A DNA stretch of 64,000 nucleotides from QZKY01 sp963666295 (GTDB taxonomy: Bacteria > Pseudomonadota > Gammaproteobacteria > Burkholderiales > Burkholderiaceae_D), in NCBI GenBank assembly GCA_963666295.1, contig OY762707.1:62001-126000 (forward strand). The letters are read 5' to 3'. Each line of letters opens with the position of its first letter. Within the stretch, counting starts at the first letter, position 1. A model generated the notes under the pieces. The model worked only from the letters and a program-made list of their open reading frames with translations, was not told the DNA's origin and made no database searches. Made by a program: the position numbers and the translations under genes. Positions 8,331-16,830 of the stretch are shown one piece after another.

Positions 8331-9913
8331 TTGTGTTGAAAAACTCGGTTTTTATTTGAGCGAAATGCCAGGAGAGAGTGGCGTATTGTGATTTTGAGGA
8401 GTTTTTTCCTCGATTTTGTTCAGCGCATCCAGATTACTACTGCCGGACCTGCCTTTATGAAGGTATTGGTGCCATATTCGGTGCTTTTGAGGTCAACCAC
8501 TTCGCCATTCGCCTGAGATTTTGTGCTGTTGCTGCCAATAGAAACTCATCTTGGGCACCACTCCCGCCCCGTAATCGAAGCTTGTCCAGTCGCAATATTC
8601 GCTTGAGATGCGCAAATAGCATTTCTACCTTTTTCCGTTCACGTCGTGATTGCCGATATTCTGGTGTTGTAGAAATCTGGCGTGCCACATTCCTCGCATC
8701 TTCATGGATACTCCGTGCAATCTTTCGATTTGAGGTGTTGGGACAGCAGCGATTTTTACTGGGGCAGATTTCACAGTCTGACTGACTGGCTCGATAGTTG
8801 ATTGCGTCTGCCTTGGTTATTCGCGAACGTGGCTTCTTGAAGGGGCGCAAACCGTTGCGCAATGCACGCCCTTCTGGACAGCGGTATTCATCGTCTTGTG
8901 CAATCCATTGGAAATCACTGTTGGAGTATGTGCCATCTTTTCGCACAGACTTCTCCAGCACCGGCACATGCGGTTCGATTTCCTTGTCTACCAACCAGCC
9001 AAGCATCGCAGCAGAGCCATAGCTTGTGTCGCCAACAAGACGATCCGGCTTCATGTCATATTTTTCCTCAACCCGTTCAAGCATGGTCTTGGTTGCTTCT
9101 ACTTCAGTCGTCTTGTTAACTGTTGATGCTTCAACATCAACGACAATGCCAGACTGAAGATCAATCAGATAATTGGTGCTGTAGGCAAAGAAGGCTGGAC
9201 CGCCTGGTGCTGCTGTCCATGTCGCGGATGGATCGGTCGTGGATACATATTTTGGCGTGAATGACGGAGGGTTCGCTTCTTCAAGTGCATCAAAGTATTC
9301 TCGCACCGCACGAGTAGCATCTTCTGAGCGCATCCAGTTGGCCGCTTCTTCTCCCGGCACGCTTTGCATTCGCTGTGCATCTGCCTTAATGACGCTGGCG
9401 TCAGTCGCAAAGCCTTCACCACCCACAAGCCCTTCGGAAATGCAACGCTGCAGTACCGTTTCAAACAAATGCCGAAACATTCCGCTCTCACGAAAGCGCC
9501 CGTGGCGGTTCTTGGAAAAGCTAGAATGATTCGGAACAGGATCTTCTAGACCAAGTCTGCAAAACCAGCGGTATGCCAGATTCAGGTGGACCTCTTCGCA
9601 CAAGCGACGTTCGGAACGAATGCCAAAGCAATACCCAATAATCAGCATTCTGATCATCAACTCAGGGTCTATTGATGGTCTGCCGGTATGACTATAAAAA
9701 TCAGAAAGGTGCTGGCGCAGACTGCTTAGGTCTAGATAGCGATCAATGCCGCGCAAAAGGTGATTTTGTGGAACGTGGTCTTCTAAATTGAATGAGTAAA
9801 ACAGCTTGTCTTGAGAGTGATCCTGACATCCCATCATCTCGACTTCTCCGACTGAATGTAATGTAATAATTTTAACTATTACACCCCAATTTCAGCAGAG
9901 TTTTTCAACACAA
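8331..9913 (-). mobile_element. IS1182-family insertion sequence (1,583 bp)
   Basis: Perfect 16-bp terminal inverted repeats: TTGTGTTGAAAAACTC at 8331-8346 and its complement at 9898-9913. TA flanks both ends (8329-8330 and 9914-9915). One transposase gene fills the element. The insertion interrupts the primase near its 5' end. Confidence 0.9.
8455..9837 (-). CDS. IS1182-family transposase
   Basis: 460-residue DDE transposase. The N-terminal region (VPQNHLLRGIDRYLDLSSLRQHLSDFYSHTGRPSIDPELMIRMLIIGYCFGIRSERRL) is the DUF772-type domain. It is followed by FATDASVIKAD, LVGDTSYGSAAM, a Cys cluster (CEICPSKNRCCP) typical of IS1182 proteins, and a C-terminal RRERKKVEMLFAHLKRI segment carrying the Glu. 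The length is normal for the family and the frame is intact, so the element is probably active. Confidence 0.92.
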   Translation of the reverse strand: MMGCQDHSQDKLFYSFNLEDHVPQNHLLRGIDRYLDLSSLRQHLSDFYSHTGRPSIDPELMIRMLIIGYCFGIRSERRLCEEVHLNLAYRWFCRLGLEDPVPNHSSFSKNRHGRFRESGMFRHLFETVLQRCISEGLVGGEGFATDASVIKADAQRMQSVPGEEAANWMRSEDATRAVREYFDALEEANPPSFTPKYVSTTDPSATWTAAPGGPAFFAYSTNYLIDLQSGIVVDVEASTVNKTTEVEATKTMLERVEEKYDMKPDRLVGDTSYGSAAMLGWLVDKEIEPHVPVLEKSVRKDGTYSNSDFQWIAQDDEYRCPEGRALRNGLRPFKKPRSRITKADAINYRASQSDCEICPSKNRCCPNTSNRKIARSIHEDARNVARQISTTPEYRQSRRERKKVEMLFAHLKRILRLDKLRLRGGSGAQDEFLLAATAQNLRRMAKWLTSKAPNMAPIPS

Positions 9914-9944
9914 TAGGCCGGTTGTTGCCAGTCACCCTTAAATC

Positions 9945-10067
9945 TTACGCATAAAGAAGCGACTCAATTTGGCAGACGTCATTTGCTACAACCACCTTGC
10001 TGCCCTGCTTGCGCCTGAGTTTTTTGAGTCCATAAAAAAGGGCGGGGTAGAACGGCGCAATAGGCAT
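9945..10067 (-). CDS. Candidate 40-residue ORF upstream of the primase
   Basis: Reads MPIAPFYPALFYGLKKLRR then a basic tail ending in CQIESLLYA, and stops 10 bp before the GTG that probably starts the primase. It has a balanced composition, no membrane segment and no family I recognise. It overlaps a longer frame (9979-10221) that would have to start inside a terminator hairpin, so I prefer this one. Support is weak: position and composition only. Confidence 0.3.
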   Translation of the reverse strand: MPIAPFYPALFYGLKKLRRKQGSKVVVANDVCQIESLLYA

Positions 10068-10101
10068 GCTTTGTCGCCAAAAAATGGGGGCATAAAATCA
10101 A

Positions 10102-10123
10102 TTTGTTGGTACTTTTGTTGGTA
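10102..10123. repeat. 10-bp direct repeat TTTGTTGGTA, two copies 12 bp apart
   Basis: TTTGTTGGTA occurs at 10102-10111 and 10114-10123. One helical turn separates the copies, near the right end of the mobile element. Repeats like this often are recombinase arm-type or regulator binding sites. Confidence 0.6.
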
Positions 10124-10203
10124 TCTATAAATTCGAATAGCGTGAAAGTCGCTTGTAATCTAGCTTTCAGAAGATGATTAGACTTCCTCCATCCAATAAT
10201 AAT

Positions 10204-10237
10204 AAAAATAAGGCAACCCATGAGGTTGCTTTATTTT
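10204..10237. terminator. Bidirectional rho-independent terminator
   Basis: The stem AAGGCAACC / GGTTGCTTT has a CATGA loop and is flanked by TTATTTTTT on the + side and an A/T-rich run on the other. It separates the leftward element genes from the rightward diguanylate cyclase gene. Confidence 0.75.
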
Positions 10238-11180
10238 TTAATTGATTCAAGTAGTTAGCCGCGGTTCTTATAAAACTGCTACAAAAAGCATTCCCGCAGC
10301 TAATGTCAAAAGGCAGGCCGTTAAATCTTTTTGCTTGGCATCCGAATCTGCTTACAAAAGTTCCGTAAACTCCCCTACATACGATAAGCAGTTATGTCGC
10401 TGCCCCCATTTTTTAATCGCCGCCGTTTGCTCTTGTTGCTCAGCTTGTTGCTCTGTGCCGGTTTTTTTGCGACGACGCTGGCCAGTTATTTCGTTTCGAA
10501 GAAAACGATCCGTGATGCCATCATACGCAGCGAATTGCCGCTGACATCTAGCAATATTTATTCTGAAATCCAGAAAGATCTTGTGCAGCCAATTCTGGTT
10601 TCTTCAACCATGGCGCACGATACATTCCTTCGTGACTGGGTTCTTGACGGTGAAAAGAATCCCTCCGAGATAAGCCGCTATTTGAGCGAAATAAAAGCGC
10701 GCTACGGGGCCTTTAGCACTTTCTTTGTCTCTGAGAACACCGCAATTTATTACACCGGTGACGGTATGCTTAAAAAGGTGCGTATAAATGAGCCGCGTGA
10801 CGAATGGTACTTTCGTGTGCGTTCAATGAAAGCGCCTTATGAGATCAATGTTGATCCTGACCTGGCAAACAAGGATGCGCTGACCATTTTTATCAATTAC
10901 CGCGTTTTGGACTTTAACGGCAATTACATTGGCGCTGCCGGAATTGGACTCACGGTCGATGCGGTACGCCAACTGATAATGGACTATCAGCAACGCTTTG
11001 CGCGCACGATATATTTTGTAGACCACTCGGGAAAAATCGTGCTTTACGCAGATGGGTCTGGTTACGCTGACCACGATTTGCATAAGGCACCCGGAATCGG
11101 GCCCATTCTAGAGCAGATTTTTTCGGAGAAGAAAGGGGCATACCAGTATTCTGCAGGGGGGGAGGAGCATTTGCTGAATG

Positions 11181-11184
11181 TCAG
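11181..11184. repeat. Target-site duplication TCAG, left copy
   Basis: Matches TCAG at 12404-12407. Deletion of the IS plus one copy restores the diguanylate cyclase frame. Confidence 0.88.
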
Positions 11185-12403
11185 GGAACCGCTGATTTAG
11201 TCGGTTTTTTGTTAATCGGCTTGCTGGCTTTTTCGGTAGCCGAGCCAGCAACGTAGTTTCTTATCAAGTTATTGCCATTTCTGGCGTTTTTGAGGCGGAT
11301 TTTCCGCCTCTTTCCTGTTTCAAGACGCACCTTGGGCATCAAATGCCAATAGTCGCCTCCTTGCCAGCACCAGATTGGCCAGACCAAACAGTGAGTACAG
11401 TTGCGCTGTGTTCTTGGCCAATCCACGATAACGAGCCTTCTTGTGCTTGAACAGGTTCTTGATCACATGGAATGGGTGCTCGACCTTCGCTCGAATGTGC
11501 GCCTTGGCCTGCTCATATCGTTCCGATGCTTTTCCAAATTCGTTGTCTGGCAATGCTCGGCGTTTGCCTGGCCTCATGGCAACGTGCCAGTTAACAGCCT
11601 TGCCTTGATTCTCTTCGCGTTTCTCTACGCCTAAATAGCCCGCATCACCCAGTACAGCTTGCTCTTGTCCGTGCAGCAACGCGTGTGCCTGCGTAACATC
11701 ATGAACGTTGGCGCTTGTGCCAACCACGCTATGCACCAGACCTGATGCCATATCCACACCAATGTGTGCCTTCATCCCAAAGTGCCATTGATTGCCTTTC
11801 TTTGTCTGGCGCATCTCCGGGTCGCGTGTGCCTTCCTGATTCTTGGTTGAACTTGGCGCTGCAATCAGCGTCGCATCAACAATGGTGCCTTCACGCAGAA
11901 GCAGGCCTTGTTTGGCCAGATGTGTGTTGATGATGGTAAATATCTTGCGCGTGAGTCCTTTGGCTTCAAGCATGTGACGAAACTTGAGTAACGTCGTGGC
12001 ATCCGGCGCTGATTCTCGCCCCAAATCTATCCCTACAAACTGCCGGATCGATTGGCTGTCGTATATCGCGTCTTCTATCCCTTCATCCGATAGTCCAAAA
12101 CACTGTTGCACAACGTACATGCGCAGCATGCGCTTCAGACCAATGGGCGGACGACCTCTTCCTGACCCTTTGAAATAGTGTTTCTTCAATTCAGCTTCCA
12201 GCGACTCCCAGGGCGTAATCTCATCTATCTCGTTGAGAAACCGCTCTCGGCGTGTAACTTTCTTCTTGGCTGAATATTCAAGATCAGAAAAACTCTTTTG
12301 CATGGCTGGATAACGTCTTATTTTTGCTAACAACTGATTATCTCAAGAATGACTTCGTGGATGATCGTAAAACGCGGTCTTGGCTGAATTAATCAGTGTT
12401 TCC
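11185..12403 (-). mobile_element. IS5-family insertion sequence (1,219 bp)
   Basis: Ends GGAACCGCTGATT (left) and GGAAACACTGATT (right, read inward) form imperfect terminal inverted repeats. The 4-bp duplication TCAG flanks them at 11181-11184 and 12404-12407, as expected for the IS5 group. The element carries one intact transposase gene and sits in a diguanylate cyclase gene. Confidence 0.92.
11320..12333 (-). CDS. IS5-family transposase
   Basis: DDE transposase, 337 residues; a start at MQKSFSDLEY (12303) is the usual one in this group and equally possible. DUF772-type N-terminus (GRPPIGLKRMLRMYVVQQCFGLSDEGIEDAIYDS). The catalytic residues lie in GTIVDATLI (Asp), VLGDAGYLG (Asp) and RAKVEHPFHVIKN (Glu). 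The frame is intact, so the element is probably active. Confidence 0.93.
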   Translation of the reverse strand: MLAKIRRYPAMQKSFSDLEYSAKKKVTRRERFLNEIDEITPWESLEAELKKHYFKGSGRGRPPIGLKRMLRMYVVQQCFGLSDEGIEDAIYDSQSIRQFVGIDLGRESAPDATTLLKFRHMLEAKGLTRKIFTIINTHLAKQGLLLREGTIVDATLIAAPSSTKNQEGTRDPEMRQTKKGNQWHFGMKAHIGVDMASGLVHSVVGTSANVHDVTQAHALLHGQEQAVLGDAGYLGVEKREENQGKAVNWHVAMRPGKRRALPDNEFGKASERYEQAKAHIRAKVEHPFHVIKNLFKHKKARYRGLAKNTAQLYSLFGLANLVLARRRLLAFDAQGAS

Positions 12404-12407
12404 TCAG
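12404..12407. repeat. Target-site duplication TCAG, right copy
   Basis: Second copy of the 4-bp duplication bordering the IS5-type element. Confidence 0.88.
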
Positions 12408-13205
12408 CTTTATTCCGGAACTTAACTGGTATTTGTTCGTTGAGAAAACTGAGGATGCAGCGCTCGCAGCCATACGTAGCACGCTGTATATCAATCTGGC
12501 AATTGGTTCCATTATCCTGCTGATTGTGTTGGGTTTGGCGCACTGTGGCTTGAATCATTATCAAAAGCGCATAGAGCAAATGGCAATAACTGACAAGCTG
12601 ACAGGTTTGCTGAACCGTCATGCTTGCAGTATCTTGCTCGATAAGTTATTTGCAGAATATAGGCGCAATCCAGGGCCACTTTCGGTATTGCTGTTAGATA
12701 TGGATCACTTCAAAAAGATCAACGACAGCTACGGACATTTGGCTGGCGATGAAGTTTTACGTCGTCTTGCTGCTGTGTTTAAGGCGGGGCTTCGTCAGTC
12801 TGACATTGCGGTGCGCTGGGGCGGGGAGGAGTTTTTGCTCATACTCAAGGGTTGCCCTCTGGAAGAGGCTGGCAGGGTTGCAGAGAAGCTTCGCCTCCTG
12901 ATAGAGCAAGAAGTGATTGCCGTAGGCGGAAATGAGATTGGCATCACGGCGAGTATTGGCGCTGCTGAATACCGTAGCAATGAAACGCAAGGTCAGTGGA
13001 TTGGTCGCGCTGATGTTGCATTGCGCGATGCAAAGGCTGCCGGTCGTAACAAAGTATGCCAGGCGTAAATGCAGCGTGCAGATATTACTCGTCGTATTCC
13101 TGAGCTTTAGGCTGATTGTTTGTTACCATGCCCAACAGGTCAGATTTTTCAGGGTGCGCGTGGGCGTCAGGTTCTAGGGCTGCGCCTATTGATTGAGAAG
13201 TTATT

Positions 13206-14237
13206 TTGTCAAAAATGGAAACATTGAGCCATCAGCTACCTATGGAACTGGTTTGCCCCGCAGGGAGTTTGCCAGCGCTCAAAGCTGCCGTTGATAATGG
13301 TGCAGACTGCGTTTATCTTGGTTTTCGCGATGCGACCAATGCGCGTAATTTCGTCGGTTTGAATTTTGATGAAAAGGCATTGGGCGAGGGCGTAAGCTAT
13401 GCGCACGGCAAGGGTTGCAAGGTGCTTCTGGCCCTCAATACCTACCCCAAGTCTTCTACACTTGAAATATGGCAAAGGGCGATAGACCGAGCCGCGGCTA
13501 ACGGTATTGACGCCATTATCATGGCTGACCCCGGCTTAATGCAGTACACGAAAGAAAAGTGGCCGGATTTGCGTTTGCACCTTTCCGTTCAGGGATCAGC
13601 TACGAATTACGAAGCGATCAATTTTTATCACCAGAATTTTGGTGTTACGCGTGCCGTTTTGCCGCGCGTGTTGTCTGTTGCCCAGGTTGAGCAAGTGTTA
13701 AGGCATACGCCGGTTGAAATCGAGGTGTTTGGCTTTGGTAGTTTGTGCGTGATGGTGGAGGGGCGTTGTGCGCTGTCTTCTTACGCAACAGGAGAAGCAC
13801 CGAATACGAGCGGGGTCTGCTCGCCTGCGAAGGCGGTACGCTGGGTGCAAACGCCCAAGGGGTTGGAGTCGCGTCTGAATGGCGTGCTGATTGATCGGTA
13901 TGCGGATGGTGAAAATGCAAGTTACCCGACGGTCTGCAAGGGTCGATATGACGTCGGCGACGATACCTATTACGCCATTGAGGAACCAGCCAGCCTGAAT
14001 ACGCTGGAATTATTGCCGAAACTGATGGAGATGGGCGTGCGAGCCATCAAGATTGAAGGGCGGCAGCGTAGCCCTGCCTACGTCGCGCAAGTGACGCGTG
14101 TCTGGCGTGAGGCGATAGATAGTTGTTGGAGTAACGCCGCGCAATATGCTGTCAAGCCAGCATGGATGCGCGAGTTGAATAAGGTGGCAGAAGGCCAGCA
14201 GCATACGCTGGGTGCTTATCACCGTTCCTGGAAGTAG
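13206..14237 (+). CDS. ubiU: O2-independent ubiquinone hydroxylase subunit UbiU
   Basis: U32-peptidase-family protein that with UbiV hydroxylates ubiquinone precursors without oxygen, using prephenate as oxygen donor; cytoplasmic. 343 residues. The family start MELVCPAGSLPALKAAVDNGADCVYLGF is present. Four Cys positioned for a 4Fe-4S cluster lie in GSLCVMVEGRCALSS, GVCSPAK and PTVCKGRY. The start at 13206 sits after GATTGAGAAG; a second ATG at 13215 is possible. ubiV follows 21 bp later, and ubiT lies 2 kb on. Confidence 0.92.
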   Translation: MSKMETLSHQLPMELVCPAGSLPALKAAVDNGADCVYLGFRDATNARNFVGLNFDEKALGEGVSYAHGKGCKVLLALNTYPKSSTLEIWQRAIDRAAANGIDAIIMADPGLMQYTKEKWPDLRLHLSVQGSATNYEAINFYHQNFGVTRAVLPRVLSVAQVEQVLRHTPVEIEVFGFGSLCVMVEGRCALSSYATGEAPNTSGVCSPAKAVRWVQTPKGLESRLNGVLIDRYADGENASYPTVCKGRYDVGDDTYYAIEEPASLNTLELLPKLMEMGVRAIKIEGRQRSPAYVAQVTRVWREAIDSCWSNAAQYAVKPAWMRELNKVAEGQQHTLGAYHRSWK

Positions 14238-14258
14238 CATGCCACACGGAGAAGTATT

Positions 14259-15149
14259 TTGAAACTGGCACTCGGTCCACTGCAATATTATTGGCCTCGC
14301 GAACAGGTATTTTCTTTTTACCAGGAGATTGCAGGCAGTCCGGTAGAGATGGTTTATCTGGGCGAAACGGTTTGTTCGCGGCGACATGAATTGAGACTGA
14401 ACGACTGGCTGGATATCGCCAGTCAGCTGGACGCTGCAGGAAAGCAGGTTGTGCTGTCGACGCAGGTTTTGATCGAGTCGGACGCAGATCTGATGACCGT
14501 GCGCAAGATTGTCGGCAATGGCCGGTTTCTGGTAGAGGCTAATGAAATGGGCGCGGTTCGCTGTCTGAATGAAGCGGGGCTTCCGTTTGTGGCCGGACCG
14601 CATCTGAATCTGTTCAATGCGGTGGCGCTGGATTTGCTCTCAGGGCAGGGAGCAATACGCTGGGTGATGCCTTTTGAGATGGGGCAGGCAGATCTGGCAG
14701 AAATGCAGCAAGCAAGGTCGGTTGATGTTGAAACCGAAGTTTTTTCGTATGGGCGGATACCGCTGGCTTTTTCTGCACGCTGCTTTACGGCCAGACACCA
14801 CAATTTGCCCAAGGACAATTGTCAGTTTAGCTGCATCAGGCATCCGGAAGGATTGCCGCTCAGGACGCGGGATGCACAGCCTTTTCTCAATCTGAATGGT
14901 ATTCAGACACAGTCGAGTCGTGTTTGCAATCTCGTCAGGGAACTGCAGCTCATGCCAGAATTGGGTGTCAATGTGGTGCGTATCAGCCCACAGGCAGCGC
15001 ATACTGTGCAGATTATCGATATTTTTCATGCCGTATTAGCGAGTCAGACCAGTATTGAAAACGCGCAGCGGCAGTTGGAAGGCCTGATGCCGGATGCTGC
15101 ATGCAACGGGTTTTGGCATGGTCAGTCAGGCATGGCTTACGTTGCCTGA
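14259..15149 (+). CDS. ubiV: O2-independent ubiquinone hydroxylase subunit UbiV
   Basis: Partner of UbiU; also a U32-family Fe-S protein, 296 residues. The start is TTG, supported by CGGAGAAG just upstream and by MKLALGPLQYYWPREQVFSFY matching the family N-terminus. Cys residues in SARCFTARHHNLPKDNCQFSCI and a preceding ETVCSRR are in the expected places. The gene is 21 bp after ubiU, one operon. Together with UbiT this lets the cell make ubiquinone when oxygen is absent. Confidence 0.92.
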   Translation: MKLALGPLQYYWPREQVFSFYQEIAGSPVEMVYLGETVCSRRHELRLNDWLDIASQLDAAGKQVVLSTQVLIESDADLMTVRKIVGNGRFLVEANEMGAVRCLNEAGLPFVAGPHLNLFNAVALDLLSGQGAIRWVMPFEMGQADLAEMQQARSVDVETEVFSYGRIPLAFSARCFTARHHNLPKDNCQFSCIRHPEGLPLRTRDAQPFLNLNGIQTQSSRVCNLVRELQLMPELGVNVVRISPQAAHTVQIIDIFHAVLASQTSIENAQRQLEGLMPDAACNGFWHGQSGMAYVA

Positions 15150-15354
15150 GAATATTCGCTGCAATCGTGAGATTTTTGGTTGTTAATGGGTGAAAATTCG
15201 TGATTTACTCTAACGTTGATGACAGGATGAATATTGGCTTGTCCTCAATTTGAGTTTTCCTGCAGTATGGCAGTTTGATAAAATTTCTGGCCGGCGCTTT
15301 TGCGCTGGTTTCGCTTTTCGGTGCGCACCTGACATCACCAACAACGGAGGGAAT

Positions 15355-16266
15355 GTGGAAAATTTGATGAGCTCATTAGGCTTGGAAGATACGAACAGTT
15401 TTATTCACTATTTACTGATATTCCTTCGAATCGCCTTAATTCTTTTTCTGGCATGGCTGGCCCTGCGCATTACAGACAAGGGGATCAAGTTGCTTTCAGG
15501 GCGCATGGTTGCGCGGGTTGAGGACAATCAGGATGATGTAAAGCGCATTGCAACCCTGAGTAGTGTTTTGCATTACATAGCGGTTGTTGTGCTTTATGTA
15601 GTGTCAGGAATGTTTATTTTGGGCGAGATAGGTATTTCCATTGCGCCAATACTGGCGACGGCAGGTGTGCTGGGTATTGGCGTGGGTTTTGCTGCTCAGA
15701 GTTTGATCAAGGATTACTTTACGGGGTTTTTCTTGTTGGTTGAGAATCAGGTGCGCGAGGGGGACATTGTTGAAGTTGCGGGCAAGACGGGTGTTGTGGA
15801 AGACATGACACTACGCTACATCCGCTTGCGTGATTATGGTGGGCATGTCCATTTTGTGCCGAATGGGAGTATTACGACTGTTACCAGTATGACCAGAAGG
15901 TATGCTTATTCCGTTGTTGATGTCGGCGTGGCGTATCGTGAAAATGTTGATGAGGTAATCGACCTGATGGTTGCGACAGCATCAGAAATGCAACAGGACG
16001 AAGCTTTCAGCCCAAATATTCTGGAGCCGATGGAAGTGGCGGGCGTAAATAGTTGGGATGATTCGGCTGTGGTTATTCGCTGCCGATTTAAAGTTACGCC
16101 AATGGAACAGTGGAGTATTAGGCGCGAATATCTGAAGCGCTTGAAGGCAGTGTTTGACGCAAACGATATTGAAATCCCATTCCCGCATGTGACGCTTTAT
16201 CCAGGCAAGCCAAAGGAAGGCACACCGGCTCCTTTGCACGTTATTTCAGGTGATCAAGCAGCCTGA
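15355..16266 (+). CDS. MscS-family mechanosensitive channel
   Basis: Small-conductance mechanosensitive channel, inner membrane, 303 residues from GTG 15355. That start is chosen because ACGGAGGGAAT precedes it; the frame is open to 15250. TM segments lie at about residues 14-36, 63-86 and 90-115, the last being the pore helix (GVLGIGVGFAAQSLIKDYFTG). The MscS beta domain follows (VREGDIVEVAGKTGVVEDMTLRYIRLRDYGG, FVPNGSI). It lies between ubiV and ubiT; the relation to quinone synthesis is not obvious. Confidence 0.9.
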   Translation: MENLMSSLGLEDTNSFIHYLLIFLRIALILFLAWLALRITDKGIKLLSGRMVARVEDNQDDVKRIATLSSVLHYIAVVVLYVVSGMFILGEIGISIAPILATAGVLGIGVGFAAQSLIKDYFTGFFLLVENQVREGDIVEVAGKTGVVEDMTLRYIRLRDYGGHVHFVPNGSITTVTSMTRRYAYSVVDVGVAYRENVDEVIDLMVATASEMQQDEAFSPNILEPMEVAGVNSWDDSAVVIRCRFKVTPMEQWSIRREYLKRLKAVFDANDIEIPFPHVTLYPGKPKEGTPAPLHVISGDQAA

Positions 16267-16330
16267 TTGCTGGCTGCCAGGGTTGAAACGGCGTAATTTT
16301 TTGTCTGTATCGTCAGGGGAGTTGATTGTT

Positions 16331-16810
16331 GTGAGTCAGAAAACCATCCAAATCCCACAAGCTGTTGGGCGCGCGCTTTCCTGGTTGCCTGCTTATCCGG
16401 GTTCGCAGTTGTTTGTTGTTGGCTTGAATCTGGCATTAAACGAGCGCATCCCTGAGGATGTACAGCATACGCTTGCTGGAAAACGTTTGCGGATACGCGT
16501 CAGTGACGCGATGGTAAAGTTTGACTTTACCTGGATACGGGATGGTTTTGTTGCGGAAGTGAACGCTGGCGAAACCGATCTGACCATTTCAGCAAGTGCA
16601 CACGATTTTCTTTTGCTTGCCCAACGCAAGGAAGATCCAGATACACTTTTTTTCAGTCGCCGCCTGTTAATGGAGGGGGATACGGAGCTGGGTCTTTTGG
16701 TGAAGAATACACTGGACGCCATTGATCTCTCCGCCTACGACCTGGCAGCAAAGGTACCAAATCAGGTGCTTTCCACGCTCCTGTCCCGGTTTGGCTTCAA
16801 GCCGTCCTGA
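16331..16810 (+). CDS. ubiT: Ubiquinone biosynthesis accessory factor UbiT (SCP2 domain)
   Basis: SCP2-type lipid-binding protein needed with UbiUV for anaerobic ubiquinone synthesis. About 159 residues from GTG 16331 (AGGGGAG upstream); the frame is open further upstream into the channel gene. The SCP2 core is LNLALNERIPEDVQHTLAGKRLRIRVSDAMVKFDFTW, then FFSRRLLMEGDTELGLLVKNTLDAID and the usual C-terminal LSTLLSRFGF. It probably binds the quinone precursor for UbiUV. Confidence 0.87.
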   Translation: MSQKTIQIPQAVGRALSWLPAYPGSQLFVVGLNLALNERIPEDVQHTLAGKRLRIRVSDAMVKFDFTWIRDGFVAEVNAGETDLTISASAHDFLLLAQRKEDPDTLFFSRRLLMEGDTELGLLVKNTLDAIDLSAYDLAAKVPNQVLSTLLSRFGFKPS

Positions 16811-16830
16811 CTCTGTGAGAACGGTGCAGC

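Larger units (their letters stand above)
6302..9935 (-). pseudogene. Toprim primase/helicase, 5' end split by IS1182-type insertion
   Basis: Replication protein of the element, fusing a Toprim primase region to an RepA/AAA_25-type helicase. Visible: IVEGFATGATVHEATG and LIVCADDDYRTEGNPG (Toprim), then Walker A GAAGTGKTTLALLIAA, LVWSSEDAPDDTL, LLIVDPIVSAV and the GSQAFAALARMVW region. The piece 6302-8330 still contains 658 codons from an ATG at 8278. Upstream of that ATG the frame continues as FSTTGKRGDDAGWYV, a conserved primase start, and is then cut by the IS at 8331-9913. Removing the IS and one TA rejoins this frame to 9916-9935 (VTGNNRP), where a GTG at 9935 may be the start. The truncated form may retain helicase activity; that is inference. 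Confidence 0.85.
10394..13068 (+). pseudogene. Diguanylate cyclase (dCACHE-GGDEF), split by IS5-type insertion
   Basis: Membrane sensor that would make cyclic di-GMP from two GTP. The N-terminal piece (10394-11184) has a TM segment (residues about 11-32) and a periplasmic dCACHE domain (DEWYFRVRSMKAPYEINVDPD, GNYIGAAGIGLTVD). The C-terminal piece (12408-13068) has the second TM and a GGDEF domain with LLDMDHFKKINDSYGHLAGDEVLR and active site GGEEF. Joining 11184 to 12408 with one copy of TCAG gives LLNVSFIPELNWYLFVE in frame, for a 483-residue protein. In its present form the sensor ends after 268 codons and the GGDEF half has no normal start, so signalling should be lost. Confidence 0.92.

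Noticed and set aside
9979..10221. 80-codon minus-strand ORF
   Set aside because: Its start region overlaps a bidirectional terminator and the direct repeats, and the product has no recognisable features; the 40-codon frame next to the primase is a better candidate.
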